In this document: one piece after another, positions 29,376-40,700 of the stretch
Layout of the letters: each line of letters starts with the position of its first letter
Numbering within the stretch: position 1 is the stretch's first letter
DNA from: Fremontodendron californicum
Taxonomy: Eukaryota > Streptophyta > Magnoliopsida > Malvales > Malvaceae
Direction: 5' to 3'
Assembly: GCA_030761205.1 (NCBI GenBank)
Contig: JAULJL010000018.1
Span: 10,126,501 to 10,190,500, forward strand
Length of the DNA: 64,000 nucleotides
Program-made: the position numbers and the translations under genes
Notes under the pieces: generated by a model
The model's database searches: none
What the model saw: the letters and a program-made list of their open reading frames with translations, nothing else
Told to the model about the DNA's origin: nothing

Positions 29376-31893
29376 CGACCGCTAGACGATTTTTTAAAAA
29401 CACCATGGAGTCGCCACCAATCTCTTTTGACTAAATGTGATTGTCCACCTAAGAAAACTCATCCTTTTAATAAAATCCTAAACTTAATTAAGATCTATTA
29501 AAAAGATAATTTTTTTGGTCTGCGAAAACAAAATTGGATTCGAGAGTACGGTTACGTGTGGAGAAAGATTAACATCCCACAATGTCCGTTAAAAACGGTA
29601 CCAATTAATCATGTCTCATCCTTGATAAAATGGTCTTAATTTTCATATTTAAAATTTATTCCCTTTGTTTTCTTAAAAACTTTATTTCTTTTTCCTAAAA
29701 TCATTTCTCTTTTTCCATAAATAAAAAAAAATCCTTTATTGTTATTTTTAAAAGGTGAATGAGAGTTTTTGTATCGAAAAATCGCACTAAAAACTCCAAT
29801 ACTTTTGGTAACTTTTAGCGGATTTTCTTCAACTCAAGATTTCGCCGAGATCACTACTTGTGAATCTTTTTGAGTACCATCGTCGAAAGATTCTTCGTCC
29901 ACGTTTATTTTTCAAGATCATTTTATTTGTGTAAAAAAATTTATATTTTTTAATTTTTTTATTTATGAAGTGAATGTGAGTCCTTTATTGAAAATGAGCG
30001 TTAAATACTCCCAATACTTTTGGTGATATTTTAACGAAATTTTCTCACCTCAAGGTATCTTAGGAATCACTATTGTGATATCCATCGAATTCCGTCGTCG
30101 GTAGATCACATTTCTTAAAATATTTTTATCTTTGCTTGAAAAACAAATGAAAATGCCTTTTATAATTATTTTCGAAATAAAAGAAATTATCTATGTAAAA
30201 ATAATTCACGAATCACTCTGATACTTTCGATAATGTTTCTGTAACTATTACTTAGACTATTTCGAGGAACGATTGATTTTCCGACCATTCCAAAAAAGAA
30301 TCATCTTTTAGAAAATTTTCTTTACCAAAAAAATTTAAAAGACACATTTAACGTTTATTATGCAGCACCAAAATGTCATTTTTTTTATTTTTTTTGCTTT
30401 TAAAAGAGCATTTAAAAATAAATAAATTAAAAAGATAATAACAAATAAACTAAAAAATTAACATAAACGAAAATAAAAAATTTACTATGGAAAATTATGA
30501 AAATTCGAAACTTGAGTGCTCAGATTAGTTCCCGAAAGGAAAACTTCAAAATCTTTACTTTTATTTTTCCTTCTCTGTTTTTCTTTTTCCCTTTTTTTCC
30601 CTTTCCTTTCATTTCCTTTCATTTTCTTTCTTTTCTTTCTTTTCTTTTTTTTCTTTTTTTCCTCTGCCTGGGACGGGTCAAGAGCGAACCCAGACCGACC
30701 CGCAGATCAGCGTGCGGGTCACGCCTAACCCACCTACCCAAGGCTTTTAAAAGCCAAGTTTTTTTTTTATTATTTTTTTTATTTTCTCTTCTTTCTTCTC
30801 TCTCTTCCTTCTCCTTCTCTTTTCCTCTTTCTCATGTTCTTCCCCAAAACCCAGTAGCCACCCTAAATCCTAGAAATCGACGATCGGCCACCGTGTCGGC
30901 CTCCATCGTCCGCTGATCGTCGGCGGCCAAACAACCTAAAAAACTCCAGATTCACTCTTTTTGGTCTCCTCTTTCTATTTCTAGCCTTGGTTTGCCTAAA
31001 AAAAGGCCTAGATTTTCTTAGATCTACACCCAAAGATCGCAGCTACTCCTCCACGTCCCGACCGTTGTGATCTTTAAAAGCAGTGCCCAAACCCCTCGAG
31101 ACAACACAACCCGAAACCCCCTATTTTTTTTTCTTTTTTTTTTTGGATGGTTTTCTTTTCTGCTTTGCTGCTTATGTTTGTGTGTGAGGGTGTGGTCGTG
31201 TGTTTGTGTGTGATGGTGTGGTGACTTGGGTGCTGAATAGGGGGAACCGAATGGTGGATCTCAATGATTGGTGGGTAACTTTTTGGTTTGTTTTCTCTGT
31301 GGTGTTGATGAGGGTTCAATAGAGGGTAGAGTGGAGAGGCTTGGTCTCATGGTGGGTTTGAGAGGTTCTTGGGATTTTTTTCTTTTTCGGATCCTCTTTT
31401 TTACTAGATGTGAAAATCGATTTTTATTGAAAGGTTCTTGGATTTCTTGTAACAAGGTTTAAGGGTTAGTGGTGGGGGTTGCTAGTAGCTGGTTGAGTGT
31501 GGGAATGGCTTACGTGGGAAAGAGGGATAGCAGGTTGGATAGGTGGTGGCTGACAGAGGTTAGGGGTGGCAACAGCAGGGGAGGTGGCCTGGGTAAGGGG
31601 TGCTGGCAGCGTGGCTTTAGCTGCCAGTAGACTTTTTTTTTTTTAAAATTTAATTAATTAAAAAATGAAAAATAAATAAAGAACAAAAAGTAAAAAGTAA
31701 AAATAATGTATGATCCAATTTATGAACAAAGCCCAACGTCCAATAATTTGAACTCAATAATAAGTCTAATTTACTAAATAAGCCCAATTTATTAGTCTTA
31801 GCCTATTTTAATAATTTGAGCCCAATTAGTAAATCAAACCATCGAGACAAAGGCCTGAATAAAATTTGACTCAAAAGATTAAAACGAGTTACT
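29376..31893 (-). repeat. Solo or truncated LTR of the same Ogre/Tat-type family
   Basis: The left 200 bp match 2135-2350 closely (ctagacgatttttt, gagtcgccaccaatct, ggtctgcgaaaacaaaattgg, ggttacgtgtgg). Later blocks also correspond, including 'gaatcactctgatactttcgataatgtt' and a GC hairpin region at 30666-30747. No primer-binding site or internal domain flanks it on the left, so it is a solo LTR or truncated end. Pyrimidine-rich runs (30570-30840) produce meaningless Phe/Ser-rich frames. The right end is diverged. Confidence 0.65.
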
Positions 31894-32040
31894 CTTTCTT
31901 TCTTCTTGTCTTCTTTTTTTTTCGATCCGGGGGAAGTTAATATGGGTTACTCTATGAATGCAAAAGAATAAGTGGTCTTCTAATATAAGAATGCTTTTTG
32001 AATCTCTTTTTCTGTGCTTTTTAGTGAGGGAGTGAAGCCG
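31894..32040. other. Short spacer
   Basis: Nothing supportable was seen. Confidence 0.3.
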
Positions 32041-33556
32041 TGGTAGTTTATAATCTTTATTCCCAAATATGAGTACTTTTAATGTTTTTTTTTCTTTTCT
32101 TAAAAGGGGTATTTCGTCATGCTATTATCTAGTTGGACAAGATTTGTCAAGTTTGCATCTGAGTATCATTTTTTTCTACCTTGTCCTCGACAACAATTCA
32201 GCGGAGTACTTGAAGACAATTGCCAGGATTTACAGGACAAAATTTGACAAGACTGTGTTGAGGATTAAATAGATAATGATATGGCTTGAAATATCCATCC
32301 ATAATTCATGTTTAAATTTTAATTAATATTGGTGGGATTCATGGAGGAGGTGAACCTCTCTCTCTGATTCCTTACTTTTTTTTCTTCTTAGATTTTACTT
32401 TGTTGCCAATAACTGAATATTTTCCTTGGCTTGGAAAATAAGTTGATAGTAAAATTTGATGGAAGACCTTCTAAATGAATAGTTTTTATGAATCCAAATT
32501 CATTGATCATTTTAGGCGGAGTTCTTATTTATGGGTTTTTATTGGTCCCTTTTTCATGAGAATGAACTATATGTTTGAAAAAACTTGGTTGCTCTAAAAG
32601 ATTTGGTTCATTTGAAAGAAATTGGTTTGTCCAAAACATGATGAGATAATAAGTAGGTTCTGGTCAACTCAAACCAATCCATTTAGTTCCATTAAGCATT
32701 CTAGTAAGTTTTTCATTTTGTTAACTAACCAAGGCTTCTACGATTTTAGCAAAATCCTTTCTCTGCAAGCAATTCAATCTATCTAACCTCTTTGGTGAAA
32801 AATATTTCCTCTACAAGTCCTGTTCTATTGGCAATCAAGTTTAGCACCATCATTACAATATGAAATCCTAGAATTGGTGAACACACTTTTTATTTTTGGT
32901 TGAATTATCGACTTCATCAAAACCATTAGGTTCTTCATCCAATGGATAAATTTCTTCACCGATATCGCTATCACTTTCAAGAATTAACTCCTCTTCTAAA
33001 ATTCGGGACATCATTAAATTTCAGAAGCAAACTGTGCTCATTAAGAGATTGGATTACAAGGGATGCAAAAGTTGGGTTTTTTTAAAATAGAACTATTTTT
33101 ATAATCCTCCTTTTATTTTATTTTTCAAATCTTGAAAAAGGATTTACTCCCATTTCGTCAAGAGAAAAGATTCCATAAATTGTAACATCCTTGAGATTTG
33201 ATGAAAGTCTCCTTTTCATCGGAAAAAAAAAAATAGAAATCAAAGAGAGGTTCACATCCTCCATGAATCCCACCAATATTAATTAAAATTTAAACATAAA
33301 TTGTGGATGGGTACTTCAAGCCATGTCATTATCTATCTAATCCTCAGCACAATCCTGGCAAATTTTGTCTTGTAAATCTTGGCAATTTTCTTCAAGTATT
33401 CCACTGAATAGTTGTCGAGTAAAAGAGAGAAAAAAGTAAAACTCAAATGCAAACTTGACAAATCTTGTCTAACTAGATGATGACATGGCTTGAAGTACCT
33501 CATTTAAGGAAAAAATTAAAAATACTCCTATTTAGGGATAAAGATTTTAAACTACC
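32041..33556. mobile_element. Long-TIR non-autonomous element, 1.5 kb
   Basis: About 350 bp at 32041-32400 recur inverted at 33200-33556. Shared blocks include 'ggtagttt', 'aatctttat', 'caagatttgtc', 'gagtacttgaagacaattgcc', 'gataatga.atggctt', 'ttaaattttaattaatatt' and 'ggtgggattcatggagga'. The arms look about 85-90% alike by eye. The 800-bp interior has no recognisable domain. A target duplication was not identified. Confidence 0.7.
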
Positions 33557-33582
33557 CTTTCTTAAAAAAAAAATCCAATATT

Positions 33583-33712
33583 TTTTTTGTTCAAATGAGA
33601 CTACAATTTAGGAATAAGGGAATGGATTGCAGATGCTGAGATTTGAACCACAGACCTGCTGGATGCCATCTCTTAAGGATGACTGCATAAACCAATTGAA
33701 CTAAGCTCTAAG
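33583..33712 (-). mobile_element. tRNA-derived SINE with 21-bp target duplication
   Basis: Read on the minus strand it has an A-box-like gcttagttcaattggt (33706-33691) and a B box ggttcaaatctc (33649-33638), then a short body ending in an A-run (T-run on plus at 33583-33588). It is flanked by 21-bp direct repeats (33562-33582 and 33713-33733) that agree at 20 of 21. Promoter boxes, tail and duplication together support a SINE rather than a tRNA gene; it lacks a tRNA cloverleaf and has no Pol III terminator at the right place. Confidence 0.8.
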
Positions 33713-33733
33713 TTAAAAAAAAACTCCAATATT

Positions 33734-36700
33734 TAATAGTGCATTATCTACACTTATTATAAAATTTCTGATTGAGTTGGTATCATAAGTTAAGTGATAT
33801 AAAGTCAATCGTGAAATTTACTTAAAAGCTCAAACAAAATTTTAACAACAAAATAAAACAAAAATTAAGGTTATTTATATTTTTTAATTTTTTTATATAA
33901 ACACATTAAAAAAAACTATCCATCTCTTAAAAAAAAATTACTCTAATTTTATTCAAACTAGTATTTGCTGTCACGTGTGCCACATGTGAATTCTCGTTGT
34001 TTTATGAATTTTTGAACATATAGTTGTATATTTTAAAAATAAATAAAATTAATAAAGTGTTCATTAAAAAAATTTGTATTAACAATATAAAGTTTATTTC
34101 ATGTGCAAATTAGATCAAATTAATATAAAACTTATTATTTTAATGTTAATATAAAATTAAAATTACGAAAAAAAAATTATATAAGTTTTAACTCTTTTTT
34201 ACTTATCAAATAAATATATTTACTTTTTAATGTTAATAAAAAAATTAGAATTTTAAAAATAAAGCAATTTAATGTAAACCTTAACTCTTTTTTTTTATTA
34301 TTATTAAATAAATTTATTTAATAAAAGTCTTTTAATGAAATTAAAATTCTTACTTTTAAATTAGACAAATCTTATTAATAGTAAAAATTTACAATCATAA
34401 TTTAGAAATTTAGTGAACAAAGACTGACCATTTTAAAAATAAAACAAATTTAATGTAAACCTTAGCTATTTTTATTTATTATTAAGTAAATTTATTTAAT
34501 AAAAATCTTTTAATGAAATTAAAATTCTTACTTATAAATTGGATAAATTTTATTAATAGTAAAAAATTTACAATGTCATTTAGAAATTTAGTGAACAACA
34601 ATAACCATTTTCGTTTGCACATGAGTTTATGCATTGAAAGTTTACAATTTTTGTAAGCGGCTATAAAAAAACTTGCTTTGTGTTTGTTTGTGAGCAATAA
34701 ACACATTTATTTTACAAAAAAAAAAGATAATAAATTTATCAATCTTATTTTTTATGTTATTTTTTTAATATTAAAAATATAATAATTGAATAATTTTTTT
34801 TTAAAAAAGTCTTTTTTACGGTTAAAAATGTATATTTGCTTTATGCAACTTCATTGAAGTATATTTAAGAACTTAAATATAATTTTTTACTAAATTTTAA
34901 TTAATATTACTTTGATATATATTTTCATTATTTATTGTTCAAATCTAGATAGATAATTATTTTATAACTTTTTTTTACATTATACGTTTAAAAAATTAAA
35001 AAATATGACCAATTTTTTTAATAATAATATAATAAAATATTTAAATATTGATATAATTTAATATTCAGCTTTCTAAAAATATTTAAATTTAAAAAATTAA
35101 ATATTAAAAATAATCCGTAATAAGTTAAAGATGAATTAAAAAAAAATCCAACTTCATAAAAAATTTAAATAAAATTTAATTTAAAAAACAATTCCGATAA
35201 TGTTCCAAAATAATGAATTAATTGGTAATAATTTTAAAAAACAACTTAACAAATAACCAAAAAGACAAAAACCTTTATGATGATTTTTTTAATCTATTGA
35301 ATCTGCAATATGCTAAAATCTGCTCAAAGCAAAACAAATCTAATAAAAGATAAGAAGCAAAAAACCATATTACAAAAAAAAAAAAATTACCAAATAGCCA
35401 AAAACCTTGTTAAGAATTTTTTTTAAAGCTATTGAATTTGCAATATTCTGAAATCTGCCTAGAGAATGAGATACAAAAAAATGATATGTTATGATAGTGA
35501 ATGAAAAAACCAAAATCATTATAAGAAAAAATTAATAAGCAAGAAACTGCATTCAAAAGCAAAAAACAATAGTTAACAAAGTATTATTCAATATTTGTTG
35601 GTTTGTGAAAATAACTGCTAAAACATCTATTTTATATTGAGAAGTCTTAGTTTTAATTGGTATATAACTACATTACTAATTAAATGAGAATTACTCTAAC
35701 ACTATAAGCACTCTTTGCTCATTGACCACTTTGCATAATTTTAATTAAAGTAAAAATGTAATTCAACAGGGATATGAAAAGTTTGTATTGATCATAAAGA
35801 GAATTAATCTTTTTATTTATAATTGATTAAATATTCATTAAAAAATTTACACAAATACATATTAAATAAATAGAATAAAATATAATCCTAATCTTATAAT
35901 ATATAATATAATAAAATATTATTCTAATGACTATTAAGTAATTTAATAAACAAGTATTATCGTAAGTTCAAAATATTCTCTGCAGTCACGCTTTTATATA
36001 GATTATAGATTATAAATTATAGACAAACTTTTCTTTCTTTTAAACACATAATTTTTTTTTTCAAAACATCCATATATTAAATGGTCAAATTCAAATTACT
36101 ACCTACTATTTTTTCACATATTTTTTTTTTCAAAACAACATATTTTTATCTATCCTTTTTTTACATATTATTTTTTTCAAAACACAATATTTTTTCACCC
36201 ATACAATGAATATGTTAAATTCTAATATGTTATAGTTAATTTTTTCATTTTTTCCCGTAAATAATATTTTAAAGATATAAATTAAAACAAAGAATATACA
36301 TGCTGTAAATTTTTCATCATTTCATGATTTAAAGAAATACTAATCCTTAAACATATTATTAAAATATGTATAAATAAAATATATTTATGCCAAATGTTCA
36401 CTTTAACTTCACATATATATATTATTAGAATTAAAGAAAACGTTTTTAAATTCATACTATTATTATCCAAATTATTTCTTACTAAATTATACTAACATCT
36501 TTTGGAACAAACAAATGATCCATTGAAGTGCACATGCACACACCATCGGCGAGATTTAAATTTCTATCACAAACAAATAATTAAGGATTAAAATAATATT
36601 TTTTATGGATTTTATTAATGAATATTTTTAAAATTTTTTTAAGATTAATTAATATATTATTTATAATAAAAATATTAATTAAAAAAATTGATATATTATC

Positions 36701-36780
36701 ACATTAATTTTAAAAAATATTTTTAGAAAATTTGTTAATAATTTTTTTTATATATAATAATAAAAAAAAAAAAAAAAGTG
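33734..36780. other. AT-rich intergenic DNA with local tandem duplications
   Basis: No gene. Tandem duplications are visible: about 182 bp at 34250-34432 and 34433-34612 ('aatgtaaaccttarct', 'cttttaatgaaattaaaattcttact', 'agaaatttagtgaacaa'), and a looser one of about 125 bp at 35270-35390 and 35395-35515 ('ctattgaat.tgcaata', 'aaatctgc'). The rest is simple AT-rich sequence. Confidence 0.55.
34250..34612. repeat. Tandem duplication, unit about 182 bp
   Basis: Two adjacent diverged copies share long matching blocks such as 'ttttaatgaaattaaaattc' at constant spacing. A weaker third partial copy lies upstream (34160-34250). Confidence 0.75.
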
Positions 36781-36796
36781 TCTGCAGCTAGGGCGG

Positions 36797-36804
36797 CACG
36801 TGTC
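36797..36804. promoter_or_regulatory. G-box / ABRE upstream of PP2C
   Basis: CACGTGTC contains the palindromic G-box CACGTG and the ABRE core ACGTG. It sits about 40 bp upstream of the TATA motif in a short GC-rich island, the usual position for a bZIP (ABF/AREB) site. It suggests ABA, stress or light responsiveness; this is inference from motif and position. Confidence 0.55.
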
Positions 36805-36836
36805 CTAGCCCCGGCTCATTTGGCTCGAAAAATGAT

Positions 36837-36844
36837 TATAAAAA
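36837..36844 (+). promoter_or_regulatory. TATA box of the PP2C gene
   Basis: TATAAAAA lies about 60-110 bp before a CT-rich leader (ctctctctctct near 36899-36910), followed by a donor aa/gtgagt at 36951. Leader exon and intron: exon to about 36951, intron 36952-37748, acceptor ttactcag before gaaATG. Confidence 0.6.
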
Positions 36845-37751
36845 ACAGATAAAAAGAAAAGAAAATAGTAACAATCTCACTAACAGATCCATTCCCTTCT
36901 CTCTCTCTCTCAAAAACTGTACGGACTCTCTGACTCCCAAACTGGCAACAAGTGAGTTCCATTTTCTCTTTACATCTCAAACCCTAATTAATTTCTATTT
37001 TTTTTTATCAATTATCATAAATATAAACCTTCAATTCGATCTCCATTACTCGCTTTTCTCAATTTCAATTCCTTTTATTTATTTATTTTGTTATTTTTTT
37101 TCTTGTTATTACTATTTGATGATCCGTTTGGTACCCGGAAAAACCAAAGAAAATGAAAAAAAAATGCATGTTGATTGAGAAAAACCAACTCAAAATGACT
37201 TAAACTCACGGCAACGCTTTGTTCCTCTAGGATCGACTTTCTTTATGATCAAAACGGAGAAATTAGGTCGTTCTAGTTGCCTTGATGTTTGTTTCTTGAT
37301 TCGGACATGTTTTTCAAAAGGATTTTGATTATTAATACATGTTTTGGATAAGAAAGATGAAAGTGATATAGTATGTCATATTTTGATTTGATCTCTTTTA
37401 ACAGTTATTAGCTATGTTTTGACATGTGGTTTTGTATTAATCTATTGAAATGTATTGCCATTTGTTCGTTAATGGAATTGGGTTCGTGCGTAAATGTTAA
37501 AGAATTAAGTGTCCCATATGTTCATACCAGACAATATCCGCATATATGTATATATACGCATTTTTGTGTGCGAGTGGTGAGGATTTGTGCATATCTATAT
37601 ATGTTTTCATGTGTAAAGAGATGTAAGGGCAAAAACAATTGATTTCTGTGTACAAGCATATGTATGTGGTTGTGTCACTTTGTGTCTATGTATGAAAGTA
37701 GAATTTAAGATAGAATATGTTACTGATAGTTTGTTTTGGTTTACTCAGGAA

Positions 37752-40700
37752 ATGGGGGTATACCTCAGCACCCCAAAAACTGAAAAGTTTTCAGACGATG
37801 GTGAAAATGAAAGGCTTCGATTTGGATTGTCGTCCATGCAAGGATGGCGTGCAACTATGGAAGATGCTGTAAGTTCTCTCTTTAATCTCATTGTTTTACT
37901 TAATGTATGTCTTTGAATCATTAACTGAAGTCATGGGACTTACCTTCAGTTAACAATGAATTGTAATATCTGCGTTACATATATCTAGTATACGTTTCTT
38001 AACAAGGTATTAAATAATATCTAGTATATGATCAATATCATATGTCTAGTATATGGAATTAATACTAATATCTGCTTATCTTACATCTAGTACATGCTTC
38101 TTAACATGGTACTAAGAATTATATAGCTTTTAAGCTGAGTGTTAAGATTGCACCATCATAAGGCAGTGGTTTAGAAATTTCCTTAGTGCTTTACTGATTT
38201 TTGTTGTAAAATAACATTATAAAAAATAATTTCATATTTCCAAATGCATCTGGTGTTAACATTGGTTGTAAATTGATGCTAAGGAATCAATACAAGCTAA
38301 AGATAGATGCATTCATTAAGTATGACCAAAGATCCTGTACATAATATAGTCATGAGACTTGGAAGGTAATATAATGTGATATCCATGGCACAAGGGAGAA
38401 TAAGTTTCTTTTTTTTTTTTTTTTTTTTTTTGGGGGGGGGGGGTTAGCACATCAAAAGTGTGTCCATTTAGACTCTAGATTTGTCCTTTGGATTGAATCT
38501 CATCGAAACCTAACATATTAAGGGAAAGTAGAAACTCCTATTTCAATAGATTATTTTTGCTTCATATGTGTGGCTTGCTTTTTTGGAAGTAATTGCCTGC
38601 TGTATGTCCAATTGTGTTGGAGATCTGTTATGTCTAGGAAGTTTGAGTACAGGTCCTTGTTAAAAGCATGCCTTCAATGTCAATCGATGATTATTTCCAT
38701 TTTCTCTAAAAGACTGTTTTCTACCTCTTGATAGCACAATTTACCTTTAATGACACCATGGATTTACTTTTATGGATTTCACAGCATGCAGCTTATCCGG
38801 ATCTGGACAGCGTGACTTCATTTTTTGGTGTTTATGATGGTCATGGAGGTTAGGAATTGAGCTCTCTATTGTTCTTAGTTCCTTTAATTTTTCTTACATC
38901 ACTTTTTTTCTCTAAAAAATATTTAAAGTTCATATTTCAGTAAAGTTTTTCTTTCCTTTGCTGGATATGTTTGCATTCTTCCAAATATAATTTTAGTTAT
39001 TCCTTTGGCAAGTCTTAACTGACTGGCATGTGTGTTTGGTCTTGGCACTGATGAATCGACTAGAGTAGAATTATGCCTTTAAATATTGAGGTTTTATGAT
39101 GTTACTGGAGACAGACCTGTTGACATCTGAGTGTGTTTAATATATATCATTGGAGGTATTCTCTTTTTCTGATTGTATGTGTTTCTTTTTATTTTTATGC
39201 AAATTTTATTATATAGCTTTTCTTTAACTGTAGGCAAAAGATGCAACCTTGTTCGCTTAGAAACAGTTATGGTAACAACTTTTAAGTTTCGACTCAAAAA
39301 AAGGAGGAAAAGAGAAAGCTAAATTTCTTGTATCAAAGGATGAATCTCATCAAACTTTTCTTGTCTTTTCTTTTCTTGTTTCTGTTTCCAGAACATTGTC
39401 TATGAATACAAATTAATTATCAGAAGATAATGTTGAGTTGTTGACAGTTGTCTGTCCCATTTAGCATACTGTGCCTTAATTTGTTTAACTATCTTCTTTT
39501 CTCATATTTTAATTGAATGGTTTTATTATTTGAAGGGCACTTGTAGTGTCAAGTTGAGCCCAATAATCCTTTTAAAATTTGACTTGCATTGATACTCCAA
39601 TTACCTTGGTAATAGTTCTGAATTATACCATCAAATTTTGAGTGAGTGGTAGAGAGCAAGCTGCGATTTTTGGCTTGCTTTTCTTGTGTTTTGATGATTT
39701 TTTTCTATCAGAAAATGGTAAAAGGGATTGGAGTTGGTCAAGCTCATTTACTAGATGGGCAAACCTGCATAGATTAGCCATGCCTTAGTTGGCATTACTA
39801 AAAGGTCATCAATTGTGCCTAGGATAGGATTTTGGTTTTCAAGTTGAGCATCCACCCCACAGTGAGGTTCTTAAGATGCTTCTTTATAATTGTTAGAAAG
39901 AAGGGCCTAGACACTCTACTCATACTTGAGTTTTCTATGCAATGAATGCTTATGTCTGGCTGCAAAGTTTCTTGTTCTTTGATTCTTTCTTGTTCTTTTT
40001 TCTTGTTTTCTTGAGTGTCTCTGCTAAATTTGAATGCTTTGAAATATTGATATATTTTGGAAAACTTTAAGGATAGAGAGCAGCTTCCTTTTTCAGACAG
40101 TTTTTTGTACACCGAGGTTATATTCTGCACAGTTAATACTATTTGTAATCTTTAATGTTTGTAAACTTATAGAGAAAGTATTTAATATAGGTGAATATTG
40201 GTTTCTGTGGAAAGTTTACGTACTTTCATAACTTTCTAGTACTTTTGAAGTCTTAAACAGAGAAGTTGAGCTGCTCACAATAGAATTGTTACTTTTGATC
40301 TTGTTCCCTTTTTTCTTATTGTAGCTTTCATGATTTTCAAAGCCTTTACACAATTGAATTAGCTGTTTAGCTGATTAAATTCTTTGTACTCAGTCTTTTA
40401 TACGTGGGTCCATTTATCTTCAGGTAAAGCAGTGGCTAAGTTTTGTGCCAAGTATCTTCATAAACAGGTGCTCAAGCATGAGGCATATTCAGCTGGAGAT
40501 ATAGGGACTTCAGTACAGAAAGCTTTTCTCAGGTTCCTTTACTGGATTTATTTGCATTATTCTTTTGGTTAGCAATATTCGGAAGATATGTCATAGCTTA
40601 AGCACGAGGTAGCTGAGAAGGTGTCTTTGACATGTTAGTTACATGTTCTAAGTTTCCTGGGAATCAGGAAATGGACCGTGTGCTTGGAGCTCATAATTAT

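Noticed and set aside
30497..30916. Phe/Ser-rich frames
   Set aside because: Pyrimidine-rich LTR tract; no domain or start context.
33583..33712. Possible tRNA gene from A and B box motifs
   Set aside because: No cloverleaf can be formed, and the A-tail with a 21-bp duplication shows a SINE.
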